A DNA stretch of 64,000 nucleotides, from positions 2,695 to 66,694 of the forward strand of contig VXAY01004948.1 of NCBI GenBank assembly GCA_013399855.1, in the 5' to 3' direction. The notes below the pieces were generated by a model. That model did no database searches and was not told the DNA's origin. It saw only the letters and a program-made list of their open reading frames with translations. The translations under genes and the position numbers were made by a program. The stretch's first letter is position 1. Each line of letters opens with the position of its first letter. This document shows positions 1-10,970 of this stretch, piece after piece. This DNA is from Oxyruncus cristatus (taxonomy: Eukaryota > Chordata > Aves > Passeriformes > Cotingidae).

Positions 1-25
1 CCCCCCCCCCTTTTTTTTTTTTTTT
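1..25. repeat. C10/T15 homopolymer run at window edge
   Basis: Ten C followed by fifteen T open the window. It is a simple low-complexity tract with no adjacent element to explain it. Such junctions are error-prone in assemblies, so exact lengths should not be trusted. Confidence 0.9.
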
Positions 26-3000
26 CCCTGCTAGTAACCTGAGTGATCAAGTCTAGTCTAATAGCAATGCTGACATTCAACTTTTATTTCCTCTGTGCAT
101 TACTTGTTTCATAAAGCATGAGATATGTTCATCCTGCAAAGTTTTATCAACCCTCAGGCAAAACTTTGATACTGTTATTTTGACACAGAGGTTGTCTTAG
201 CTATTTTAAGAAAATGATGCTTTGAAAAGTTGAACCTTACCATTTCCTCAATGCCATGTTTTAATCAGTGGACAGATCAGTGGTGTATGCCTAGGCATTT
301 TTAACCTTCAAATACTAGCAGGAGAGTGACCTTAGGCAGGTAGATATGTTAGAAGTCTGAGTATCATTATAGATGTTGCAGGGGTTTTTTTCATACCATA
401 CATCATAAATCTACAGCCATCAGCTTATGAATAGTTTGCCATAATAACTGTAAAAACTTTGAAATCAGTTCTTTGCTCTGTGTTCAGAGGTATAGCTTTG
501 ATCTCAGAACAATCCAACCCTTCACTGCATAACTGACTAGCTGAGTTGTATAGGGATGCTGTTATTTATGTATGAAAAAATAATGTATTGACAGCTAAAG
601 AAGACATTGTTTGGACATGGTTGTTTAGTGTAGTCATATATGTTTTAATTTATTTCTATTTTATTTGGTCAGAAATGGTGCTGGAGCTGAACTAATTCAA
701 AATTCCCTTTGATCAGCCGTATCTACAGTATATACATGCACAGATATATTTACTGGGCATGGATATATAGATATGCTGAAAACTATACTAAATATATAAT
801 CTATTGAACAATATATTCTATAATAAACTACATGTTTGATTGACAATAAAATATATTTTTTCTTCCAAGCATGTTTTTTTTTTTTGCCTAGGCATGAGTA
901 GGAAAAGTCAGTTAGGAAATATTTTATTGTTCTTTCATTCCTGATTGGCTCCTAATCATATTCTGGTGCTTCAAGATTATCACTGACATTTTACAAATAT
1001 ATGCTTGGTGAGTGTAGGGTGATTGTCACCTCCGTTCAGCTCTTTGCAAACTGCTTCCGTCTCTTTCAAAGACAAGCTGTAAACCAGCTTGTTGGGCATG
1101 AAAGGCTTTCTGCAACAAAACTCAGTTCCAGCAAAAGTGCTTCAGAGCTGCCTCAGTTTCACCACATTTTAAAACATGCCTAAGTGTCCATGAGGTTCCT
1201 TAGGCATCACTTCTTTTGTCCAGACCTTGATCAATATAAACAACTGCTCTGTGTCTGAGTTCCTGCAGTCATTGCTTGACAACTGACTTGGGGAGAATCT
1301 AGAAGACTGGGTCATTGTCTTTTACACAGAGTGGACGAAGGTTTCTTCATAAATTTGTAAAGTAGACAGACAAGCCAATGACCATTCGAAAAATATCATG
1401 TTGCTATTATCCTGTATCAAATTATTTAGAAAAAATATTTAAATGAGGCTTGTTTTCATAAAAGACAGTTGGTATGATGCGGAAAATATTTATTTCCATT
1501 AACACAGACAACAGAAAACCAAAATAGACTTTGATGACAAAAATTAACAGAGTACAATTTGTTGGCTATGGTAAAATTAAATAGGACAAAAATAAAACAT
1601 TGATTTTTTTCTTTAACTTCATAGATCTGCTCAGAAGTGTAAACACAATCAACTGTGGAATTTCTTGCATATATTTTATTACTGTTTTTCCTTTTCTTTT
1701 TTTTTTTTTTTTTCCAGCCAGGTATACTGTAGTTTCTCCAAAGACACTGGGTAATAATTGTTTAATGTAGTACACTTCTGGAAGCTGAGAAGCAACACTA
1801 AATTAAAAGAGGAAAAATATTGAAGATTAAATAGGAAAAGGATAGGAAAAGAGTTTTCTTCATTATTTCATCTGGAAATGGTTGAAAGACAAGTTTTTAT
1901 GAACACTAATATTTCAGTGTGCACAGAATGTTTCTAAGTTTGGACTTCAGGAGTTCAAAATAGGACAAAGAATTACACAGACTTCATAGACCTGGTCTTT
2001 TGTCAGTGCCCTAATGAGAAAGCAAATATATTGTGACTGAGGGCAGTAAATAGAACAAAAACCCCCATAAATATAGCTTGGAAGACTTCAAAATATGTTA
2101 TTTTGCATTAATTTGAAGCTCAGGAGTTGGCATTTCCCCCAGTGTTTGGTTCTTCAGATTTTAGAAACTGATAAAGTGCAATTTGGTAACTAATTAAGTC
2201 TCTCTTTCTGCTCCAGTCTCAACACTTTTAGTCTAAACACTGAAATGGTGAAATCATGAATTATGAACTTCATTCAGCTTTCATCACACAGCACAGCTCT
2301 TTGGACAGACTCCATAGTTTTTTCTGGCAATCCCTTTGCTTAATGAGGTCTGTGTAATACTTAAGCATAATGATACTGTTTTTCCCATGGTCTTGATTCA
2401 GGAAAATCTTGAACTGAAATAAATTAAAAAATTATTTGAAGAAGTTTATAAGTCACACGCAGTAAAGGTTTTTACTTATAGGCTTGTGGGGACTGATAAA
2501 TTAAAAGATTTATCTTGGTTGAGTACAGGTTTGTTTTCATGGTTATATCTGGGAGAATAATGGGGTCTGTCTGCAACACTCACTCAGAGCTGTTGACCTG
2601 AAGGTCACAGAATATTTTTCTTTAGAATCCTGCTTCTCCATCCACTGCTCACTAACATTACTGTAAGTAGATACAGTCCAAAGGATCAAAAGAGTTGCCT
2701 TATGGATTCATTTCTTATATGTCTTCTTATATTCATGAGAAACCAAGGGGGAACAGGAATTAATACCATAACTTCTAAAACACAGATGTAAGAAAAAAAT
2801 AGGTTCTTTCATCTAAAACTGCATTCATATTGGACTTAAACTATTGAAATACCTACCAAGTAGTCTAGGTTCTCCCATTTTCCCACTGTTTTCCCCATAC
2901 ATAAATGTAGCTCAAACATCTTTGCTACAGAAATTTGCAGTTACATTTACTCTTTGAGTTTACCAGTGTTAAGATATTTTTTCCGAAGTAGAAGAGCTAA

Positions 3001-5186
3001 AATTAAAAAAAAATTGGTGACACTGTTCCCTAAGTTGAAACTGAAAAATGAGATATATTTATGGTCAAATAAAATTTTCTGCTTGTGTTGAAAACATTAT
3101 TAACATGACAAAGTGGTGCCCTAACCAAAGATACTGGGGCCTTTGTTAAAAGCATATAATTGTTTGCTTTAGTTAAGGAATGTGTTGTATGTCAATGCCA
3201 CAATTAAAACATTAATGACAATAACCCTATTTTTGACAATCAAGAATATGGTGGGAATGACATCTCAAAAAATTATTAAATGTTTTAATGGGCAAATTCT
3301 GAAACTTGAATATGTCTATCAATAGAGTCAAGGTATTAAAAATTAATTATTATCAGCATGTTTTAAATCGTCACTTAGCTGTGAATAAATTAAGAAATCA
3401 GTCATCATGAGATAGTGCTAAATCAAGATTACCTTAAATAATTTAGAGTCATTAAGCAGAGAAAAACATCGATGAGTATCTCCAAGGAAGACATCATTAA
3501 CTGGTGATAACTAGTGTGTCTGTGGGAATGTAAGCTGATATCTCCCACCTACATTACATTAGTAAAGGAAGTTTTGCCTGTAGCTATAATTGTCCTTTAT
3601 CTGTATGCCCTCAGGAAGGAGTATCTTTGAGCAGGCTGCCTACCTCTGATCTTTCAGCTGGTCAGTTCCTTGCTAAAAGGTAGAGAGACTGTGCAATTAA
3701 CAACCCACCAATTTACAGAAATAGTGTATAAGTAATATCTAATGTTAATATGGTAAATTTCCAGTGTTGTTGAACTTCAGATATGCTGCATGTTAAGGAT
3801 ACTGTTATGAGCATTAGAGATAAACTAATTCCTTTTCAAAGTGCAAATTTAATAAATTGAATGTATATGTATCATTACAGTCAGAGTGATAAAAAGCCTT
3901 TGTCGAAGATAGAAGCGATGTTATATTTTGCCATGTTAGACTTTTGGGTAATAAAATTGAGGGGAAAAGGGAACAATTTTATGAACTCAGCAGGACCTGA
4001 GGTTTATATTTCCTTGCACCTGGATTGTAGCTCATTTTGTTGCTGACTAGAGGTACAACCAAAGACCTAGATTTAAAACAAAATTAATTTCATCCAAGAT
4101 GCATCAATTTTGGGGTAACTTACTTTAGAGACACTTTTTATGTCTCTAAATGAGGAGTTAGTTCCCAACATGAGTAATGTCTAAAGGCCAAACTTTTAAT
4201 GGTATTTAAATAGTTACTTGAAACGCTTGGACACACTATGTAAGCAACAAGATATAAAAACCTTCTGGTTTAATTGATTACACAAGACAGTGTGTGAACA
4301 TTTCTGCAATTCTGTCTCCTGACAGTTTTGAAAATCCAGTCAAAAATCTTTTGGTTGGAGTAGATTATTACATAAAAGTAAGTGATTTCAGAAAAACTAG
4401 GCCACATGCCTACCTTTATGTTCATAGTTAAATTGAAAAGATGGCTACATTTATACCTTACAGATTTTATGAGCTTCTACCATGTTGCTATTTTATTTTA
4501 ATGTGCTTGGGAGGAAAAAATGCTAGAAAGAAATATAATTTTGACTATCCAGATCTTTGGAGCTCCATATCATTAAAAAGGTTTGTTTACCAACATATAT
4601 GCCTATGAAATATGAAATTTTGCTTCAGCAAGCAGTCTTGAAGAATGTACATAAAAAGCTGAAGTGCTCAGGCAGGGATACAGAGATGCATCAAGACTGA
4701 GGCAGTGTGTCTCCAGGGCACTAGGAGTAATACATGTCTTCTTGTTACATCTGTGCCAAATATCCAGCATCTGCCCCCACATGACAGCAATCCCTTTGCA
4801 ATAACTTTGTGCCCTCCTCACACATTAAATAGTCATTAGAAGAAGTTCTTAAAAAAGCATGAGATGGAATACAGCAATAATCTATGTCAGATTTTCATTT
4901 TCTTTTATGCTTCTAGGGTTTAATTTAATCGTTAGACATGAGCAACTCAAAGATTATCCCATAATTGCCCAGTATCAGTTGAGTAGCTCTGTGTAGTCTC
5001 TAAAAGCAGCTGGGCTTCTAAAAGGTTGGACTCTGCTTTTGACTAATATATGTGTCAGCATGAAGCCACCCAATGGATTTAATTTTTTCCTGTTCATTTT
5101 CATAAAATGACACAAATTAAAATAATGTTAAAGGGAAAGAAACAAGAGGAAAAGACTTTTACATATTTCTCAAACATATGTGCTTG
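26..5186. other. AT-rich unique DNA, no gene seen
   Basis: All reading frames here are short (at most 72 codons) and carry no recognisable domain. Small items only: a T-rich tract near 1690-1713 and a perfect 10-bp inverted repeat at 4124-4150. I recognise no transposon in this stretch, although old decayed ones could be present. Confidence 0.7.
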
Positions 5187-5242
5187 CATAGAATCATAAA
5201 GTTATTTAGGTTGGAAGAACTTTTAAGATCACTGAGTCCAAT
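5187..5242 (-). mobile_element. CR1 LINE 3'-end fragment, minus strand
   Basis: About 55 bases read as the reverse complement of a CR1 3' end: TAGAATCATAAAG, then TTTAGGTTGGAAGAACTTTTAAGATCA, the usual tail and preceding segment of bird CR1. It is cut off abruptly at 5242, where a plus-strand CR1 begins. CR1 elements are non-LTR retrotransposons and are nearly always 5'-truncated, so a short 3' piece is typical. Confidence 0.8.
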
Positions 5243-5587
5243 CTCAGGGGAGACCTTATCATTCTCTGAAACTAAAAGGAGGTTGTAGTGAGGTGGGAGT
5301 TGGTCTCTTCTGGCAGGTAACAAGGTATGGGACAAGAGGAAATGGCCTCAAGTGGAGGTTTAGATTGGATATTAGGTAACATTTATTTGCCAAAAGGATT
5401 GTCTAGCAATCTGGAATAGATTGCCCAGGGAAGTGGTGGGAATCTCTGTCCTGGGATGTAAATAAAGGACATGTATATGTGGTGCTCAGGGACATGGTGT
5501 AGTGGTGGACTTGCAGCGTTAGGTTAATGGTTAGGCACGATGATCTTAAAGGTATTTTCCAACCTAAAGGATTCTATGATTCCATGA
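5243..5587 (+). mobile_element. CR1 LINE 3' fragment, plus strand
   Basis: The block begins CTCAGGGGAGACCTTATC and ends ATTCTATGATTCCATGA, the diagnostic CR1 3' tail. Its middle matches the copy at 7302-7806 (GGAGGTTGTAG, then GGTTGGTCTCTTCT, then GGGAAGTGGTGG), with many substitutions and small gaps. It contains only the C-terminal reverse-transcriptase remnant and 3' UTR, so it is non-coding. It abuts an oppositely oriented CR1 end, giving an inverted pair. Confidence 0.9.
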
Positions 5588-6491
5588 ACATGGAAAGAAA
5601 TAAATATCTCTCAGGGACTTTTGCTTTTGCTGGGAATGGCCAAAATTAACAATATTTATGTTCTCACATGCTTGTGTAACAATGACACACTTCTGAGGAG
5701 AGGTGGGGTAAACCCTCAGAAAACTAAATGCTACCTGCCTTCCTTCTGCCCTTTGGTGTGTCAAAGAGTCTGTGTCGAGAGACTGTGTCTAGATTTTTGA
5801 GACTGTCTCCTCCCCTCAGGAAGAAAGACAGAGGAAGGCATATCAGTGCCTCAACAGGGAGAACTTCTGATCAGCTGGAGTGGCAACAGGTGTAGCCGAC
5901 AGTGACCATGTTCAGTGGATCTGTCCTTTCACCTTCCTAGAATAATAGTTCTGCCTACAAACAGCTACAAAAGTAGCTGTTTTCAGACTAGCGTAGTTTT
6001 GCATGTCTAAGACAAATGATACTAAATCAGAAGAGTTAAGATTTGAATTGTTGTTACAAGTTTTGATGACATGTTAAGCTTAGCTATTTTTAAAACCTCT
6101 GCGTAATTTCTCCAGTTGTCGTTTAATGAAAAATAAAAGGATTGCAAAGTGGTTGCACTGCTGTAGGCTATTTAAAACCATGACTTTTTCAATAGAATTA
6201 CTTCGCTTTCCCCTTGTTATTGTAGCTTGACTTTAAATTACATTTTAGTTGCTATTATTAAACTTCTTGCATTTCTATTTGGAATTTTTTAGTTTGAAGG
6301 AAAAAAATTAAATTCCTTCTTGCCCCTTCTTTAATGAAATAGATGTGATTTTTTTTAAGGTTTCTTCATAATAGGCATATTATCCAGACTGTGCCTCTGT
6401 GGTCTATCTGGTGGGTAGTACAAAACCAAATCCTTTCAATAAATGTTCAGGTAACTTGTGGAGCATAAAGGAAGCTCATTACTAAATTGTG
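5588..6491. other. Unique DNA between CR1 copies
   Basis: AT-rich sequence without a recognisable gene, RNA or repeat. Reading frames are short and frequently interrupted. Confidence 0.65.
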
Positions 6492-7245
6492 GTGTACGAG
6501 TGCTGCACATAGGTTGGGGCAACCCCCAGTATCAATACAGGCTGGGGAGATGAACTCAGGGGGAGCAGCCCTGATGAGAAGGACTTGGGGCTGTGGTGGG
6601 TGAGAGGCTGAACATGAGCCAGAAAGGGGCTCTTGCAGCCCAGAAAGCCAATTGTATCCTGGGTGGCATCAAAGCAGCATGAGCAGCAGGTTGAGGGAGG
6701 GGATTCTGCCCCTCTGCTCTGCTCAAGTAAGATCCCACCTAGAGTGCTGCATCCAGTTCGAGGCTCCCCAACACTGGAAGGACATCGACCTATTGGAGTG
6801 AGTCCAAAGGAGGGCCACTAAATTGATTAGAGGTATGAAGCACCTCTCCTATGAGGAAAGGGTGAGAGAATTGGGATTGTTCAGCCTGGAGAAGAGGAGG
6901 CTTTGGGACAACCTGTTTGCAGCCTTCCAGCATCTGAAGGGAGACAACAAGAAAGACGGAGAAGGACTTTTTACAAGGACATGTATACATATGGCTTCAA
7001 ACTGAAAAAGGGTAGGTTTAGATTAGATTTTAGGAAGAAATTCTTCACTGTAAGCATGGTGAGGCACTGGAACAGGTTTTCCAGAGAAGTTTTGTATATC
7101 CCATCCTCGGAAATGTCCAAGACCAGGTTGGATCCGGCTCTGAGCAACCTGGTTTAGTGGAAGGTGTTTCTGCCCATGGCAACAGGGTTGGAGCTACACG
7201 ATCCTTAAGGTCCATTCCAACCCAAGCCATTCTATGATTCTATGA
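6492..7245 (+). mobile_element. CR1 LINE, 5'-truncated, with reverse-transcriptase C-terminus remnant
   Basis: A CR1 copy of about 750 bases. It runs from the segment before the end of ORF2 (GGGGCAACCCCCAGTATCAA) through AGTGCTGCATCCAGTTC and the 3' UTR to the tail ATTCTATGATTCTATGA. Conceptual translation shows pieces of the reverse-transcriptase C-terminus, for example [18 protein letters not shown], broken across frames near 6820 and 6900. It is therefore a dead copy. It shares the variant ending in CTGGTTTAGTGGAAGGTGT with the copies at 35581 and 43830, which suggests one subfamily. The short reading frames that overlap it are by-products of the decayed ORF2. Confidence 0.95.
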
Positions 7246-7301
7246 AAATCCGTACGTATATACTCCTTGACAGTTATTACAATATTATGTAGGGTTAGAT
7301 T

Positions 7302-7806
7302 AGGTCCAGTTCTGGGCCCCTCAGTTCAGGAGGGATATTGAGGTGCTGGAGCAGGTCCAGAGAAGAGCAACCAGGCTGGTGAAGGGACTTGAGCACAAGT
7401 GCTATGAGGAGAGGCTGAGGGAGCTGGGGTTGTTTAGCCTGGAGAAGAGAAGGCTCAGGGGAGACCTCATCACTCTCTACAGCTACCTGAGAGGAGGTTG
7501 TAGCCAGGTGGGGGTTGGTCTCTTCTCCCAGGCAACCAGCCATAAGACAAGAGGGCATGGCCTTAAGCTGTGCCAGGGGAGGTTTAGGTTAGATGTTAGA
7601 AGGAAATTCTTTACAGAGAGAGTAATCAGCCATTGGAATGGGCTGCCCAGGGAAGTGGTGGATTCTCCATCCCTGGAGGTTTTCAAGATGAGGCTGGACG
7701 TGGCACTTAGTGCCATAGTCTAGTAACAGCAGTGGTGTCGGATCAGGGGTTGGACTTGATGATCTCAGAGGTCCTTTCCAACCCGTCTGATTCTATGATT
7801 CTATGA
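7302..7806 (+). mobile_element. CR1 LINE 3' fragment, relatively well preserved
   Basis: About 505 bases of CR1 from CAGTTCTGGGCCCCTCAG to the tail ATTCTATGATTCTATGA. A frame open for 126 codons (7343-7723) still reads as the ORF2 C-terminus ([20 protein letters not shown], then [20 protein letters not shown]). This is the longest intact CR1 coding remnant in the window, so it is a comparatively recent insertion, although 5'-truncated and unable to move. It carries the GGTTGTAGCCAGGTGGGG variant, unlike its neighbour 57 bases upstream, so the two are separate insertions of different subfamilies rather than a local duplication. Confidence 0.96.
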
Positions 7807-10628
7807 TTAATACCTAGATATATCTGGAATATACCAAGGAAGAGAGCAATTCAGACTTTGAGTGGCAACTAGATAATTTCAGAGGAAATGGCAATGTAAT
7901 GACTTCAGTCATCAGTTTGAAACAAGGAGCTTCTTCCAAGATGAAAGAAAATAGTTGATTTACTTTTATAGTAACTGTAGGATTTCTACCAGAGAGGATC
8001 TTAGCTCCCTTTCTGGTCACTATTGGAGCAGTCTGAATGGTCTGACCCAGTGTGATTACAACCTTTTAGGCTGCTAGACTTGAGATTTTCTAACATGTTG
8101 AATTAGGAGACCCGTTCTGTTACCTAGATCACATCTACCTGTCTGTCTGTGCTTTTACAGTATTTTCACTCTGGTTTATTTTAGGCCATGCTTGCTTTGG
8201 CTCCCTATGCTATAAAAAAATGTAATTACTGAAAAATAATTTAACAAAAATTCATTAATTGGATAAAATTCTTGGATTCATTACTTGGATAAAGCCTTAT
8301 GTCTTATAAGCAAATTTCTTACTGAGCATGTTCATGCTGTAGGGTAAATATGCTTTGACCCCTCTTTGACAGTAAAACATTACTTGTTAGAATTTAGTTT
8401 CAAGTGTTTCAAAGCATAAATCCAAGGAAACAGAACAGGTCTATGTTAAATATATAGCATAGTGCATAGTATTCGCTAACATTTAGTTCCTAAAAATTTG
8501 TTACAGTCATACTGTAATGATAGGTGGGAAAGGGGGGACTTTAGAAGGGCTAAAATGAACCAGCATGACTAAACAGAAATTACAGAATTACAAGTAAAAG
8601 AAGACCTCAAAATGCTAAAGTTATGTCCAAATGAAGAAAGCAGAAAATATCATGAACCATTACAGATTAAATGCAAATATTTAAAGCATGACATAAAAAG
8701 TTTGAGGCATCCCTTATTAAAAGCATTAAAAACCAGTAATAAATTCCTTTTAGAGATGCAGCAGAGCATGATGATTTTGAGAAAGCCTATGGGTACCAAA
8801 AGAGGGGAAGATAAGGGTATAACAAGACAAGTAAGTATTTTTTTCCATCTGTCTGTGACCAATCTTGTGTTTGCTAGAGCTTCTCCTCATGGGTAGTGTG
8901 CCTCAAACCTAGAGCACAGGTAGAACAAATAATGACAGAGCAAACTAGCAATAAGAACAAGACCAACCTGGCAGGCTGAGGTGGTGTCCGCTTAAGAATT
9001 CTACAGGATATCAAGGATTGAGTAGTCAGACCACTCATTCTGCTACTCAATCTCTTAAATTTTCTTCAATAACAAAAAAATTGAAATTGGGCTACGTCCT
9101 ACTAATTTTTAAGCAGAATTCCAAAGATCTGGAGGAATGCGAAAAAATCTAGGGATGTTCTGACTGATTAAATGACAAAAAAAAGTCATTGCAGATATGA
9201 TTTAATATATGAATAGAAATATATATGATTGAAGGATGCAGATGCTTTTCTCAGTGACCTGGGAAAAGAAGTCATGCCATTTCTAAATTCAAAATAAAGT
9301 ACTAAACATACTCTTAAGACTTGTGGTCCTAATGAAGGAATTTTTCAGTCCTGCATATAGTTTAATCATGAGAATATTTATGTGACACTCAGATACTTTA
9401 CAGATGGTGAGGTATGACATATCTATAAAAACAAAATTATATTTTCTAAAAGAAGCCCTATTGCATCACTTCTCTGCTTCCTGTACTATTCATATTCATC
9501 ACTGAACATCTGTCTTTAAAGGAGAATTGAAATGTGCTTTGTATATAAAAATATGTAAAATACGTGCACATACAGACATGGAACGAGTAGAACTATTTCT
9601 GCAGTGATTGCACTGCAGTTGTTAAAATAAATCCATCTTTTCTTTGTGAGTTCCTTGCCTTCTGTTTTTGTGGAACTATGTAAACATTAGCATATTTGTG
9701 ACTCACCACAAGGTTTTCTTTAAAAGAGCCTGAAGTACCTATTGTTCTAATAATGTCCACACTGGTATTTTTAGATTCACTGACTTTATGTCATGTGACA
9801 GGGTGGCTTATCTAGTAGCTGTAGTAGGTGAGGGCAACTGAAATATCCTTCACAAGCTTCCTCCAAAAGATCATCTTGGAATTTCTGCTAAAGGGGAGAT
9901 GAAAAAAGATAAGAAAGCTCTCCATGTAATTAAGAAGGAAATTAAAGAGGAAGTAGGACAGTTCTTATCCTGGCCTCATGCTACGGTTAATCATTTATAT
10001 TATTCCAAAATCTGGAAACCTCAGCTAGAAAATATACCTTGTACTAAACAGAGGTCCCAAACTGCATAAATGATATTTCTTTCTCTGAAAACTCTTCAGT
10101 ACACATATGGTAAGAGTTTAATCAGGCATCCTGGTTTGGGTTAATGCAGATATTTGGGGCAATGTTAGGTGATCTCAATTTAACATTAAAGCTCAGAGTA
10201 ACTTTATGCTGCATACTAACTCAATCCTTGGGCTTCCCTCTTTCATGCGATATTTCATAATGCAGTGTACATAATCATTTACTGAATACTTATTTATAAA
10301 ACAAAGTCAAAAAACAAACTGTCATTCTGCAATCAATTTTTGCCTTACATGAATAAGTAATTATTTAACAGCAGAAACCTCTTTTAATCTAGCTGGTCTG
10401 GAGCGCAATAGCTTAAAAAGTGCAATCTGTGCATTCTTGATTGCTTTTTAAAATAAGGGGAGAAATAAATAAAATTACCTTCTAGAACTATTTTTATTTT
10501 TCAACCTGCCTCTCAGATGCTTGTATTAGTTCTTATGGTTGTAGATATAAACAATATCACATGCAAGAGAACATGCTAATTGAAAAGTCTTAATCTATGA
10601 AGTATGTTTTCTAAACTACAAAGTGCTT
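7807..10628. other. AT-rich unique DNA, no gene established
   Basis: No recognised repeat or gene. A 94-codon open frame at 8612-8896 contains a splice-donor-like CAAGTAAGT near 8829. It is listed among the findings as a weak coding-like signal. Otherwise I see nothing. Confidence 0.6.
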
Positions 10629-10970
10629 CACAGAATCACAGAATCATTTAGGTTGGAAAGGACCTAAAGATCATCAAATTCAACTTTTGACTGATCATCA
10701 CCTTGTCAAGTAGACCATGGCACTAAGTGGCCAGCCTAGTTGTTTCTTGAACACTTCCAGGGATGGTGACTCCATCCCCTCAATGGGCAATCCATTCCAA
10801 TGCTTAACAATCATCTCCATGAAGAAATTCATGCTGATGTCCAGTCTGAACCTCCCCTGGCACAACTTGAGGCTCTGTCCTCTTTTTCTGTCACTAATGG
10901 CCTTGGAGACCAACCTCTACCTTACTACAACCTCCTTTCAAGTAGTTGTAGAGAGTGATAAGGTCACCTC
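10629..10970 (-). mobile_element. CR1 LINE 3' fragment, minus strand
   Basis: It opens with the reverse complement of the CR1 tail (CACAGAATCACAGAATCATT, then TAGGTTGGAAAGGACC). It continues through the characteristic TTGAACACTTCCAGGGATGG, CATTCCAATGC and CCTCCCCTGGCACAACTTGAG blocks before stopping at GGTCACCTC. This is about 340 bases of the 3' end of the element. The translated frame on the minus strand, which reads QGRFRLDI and HWNGLP, is the ORF2 C-terminus and is broken. Confidence 0.95.
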
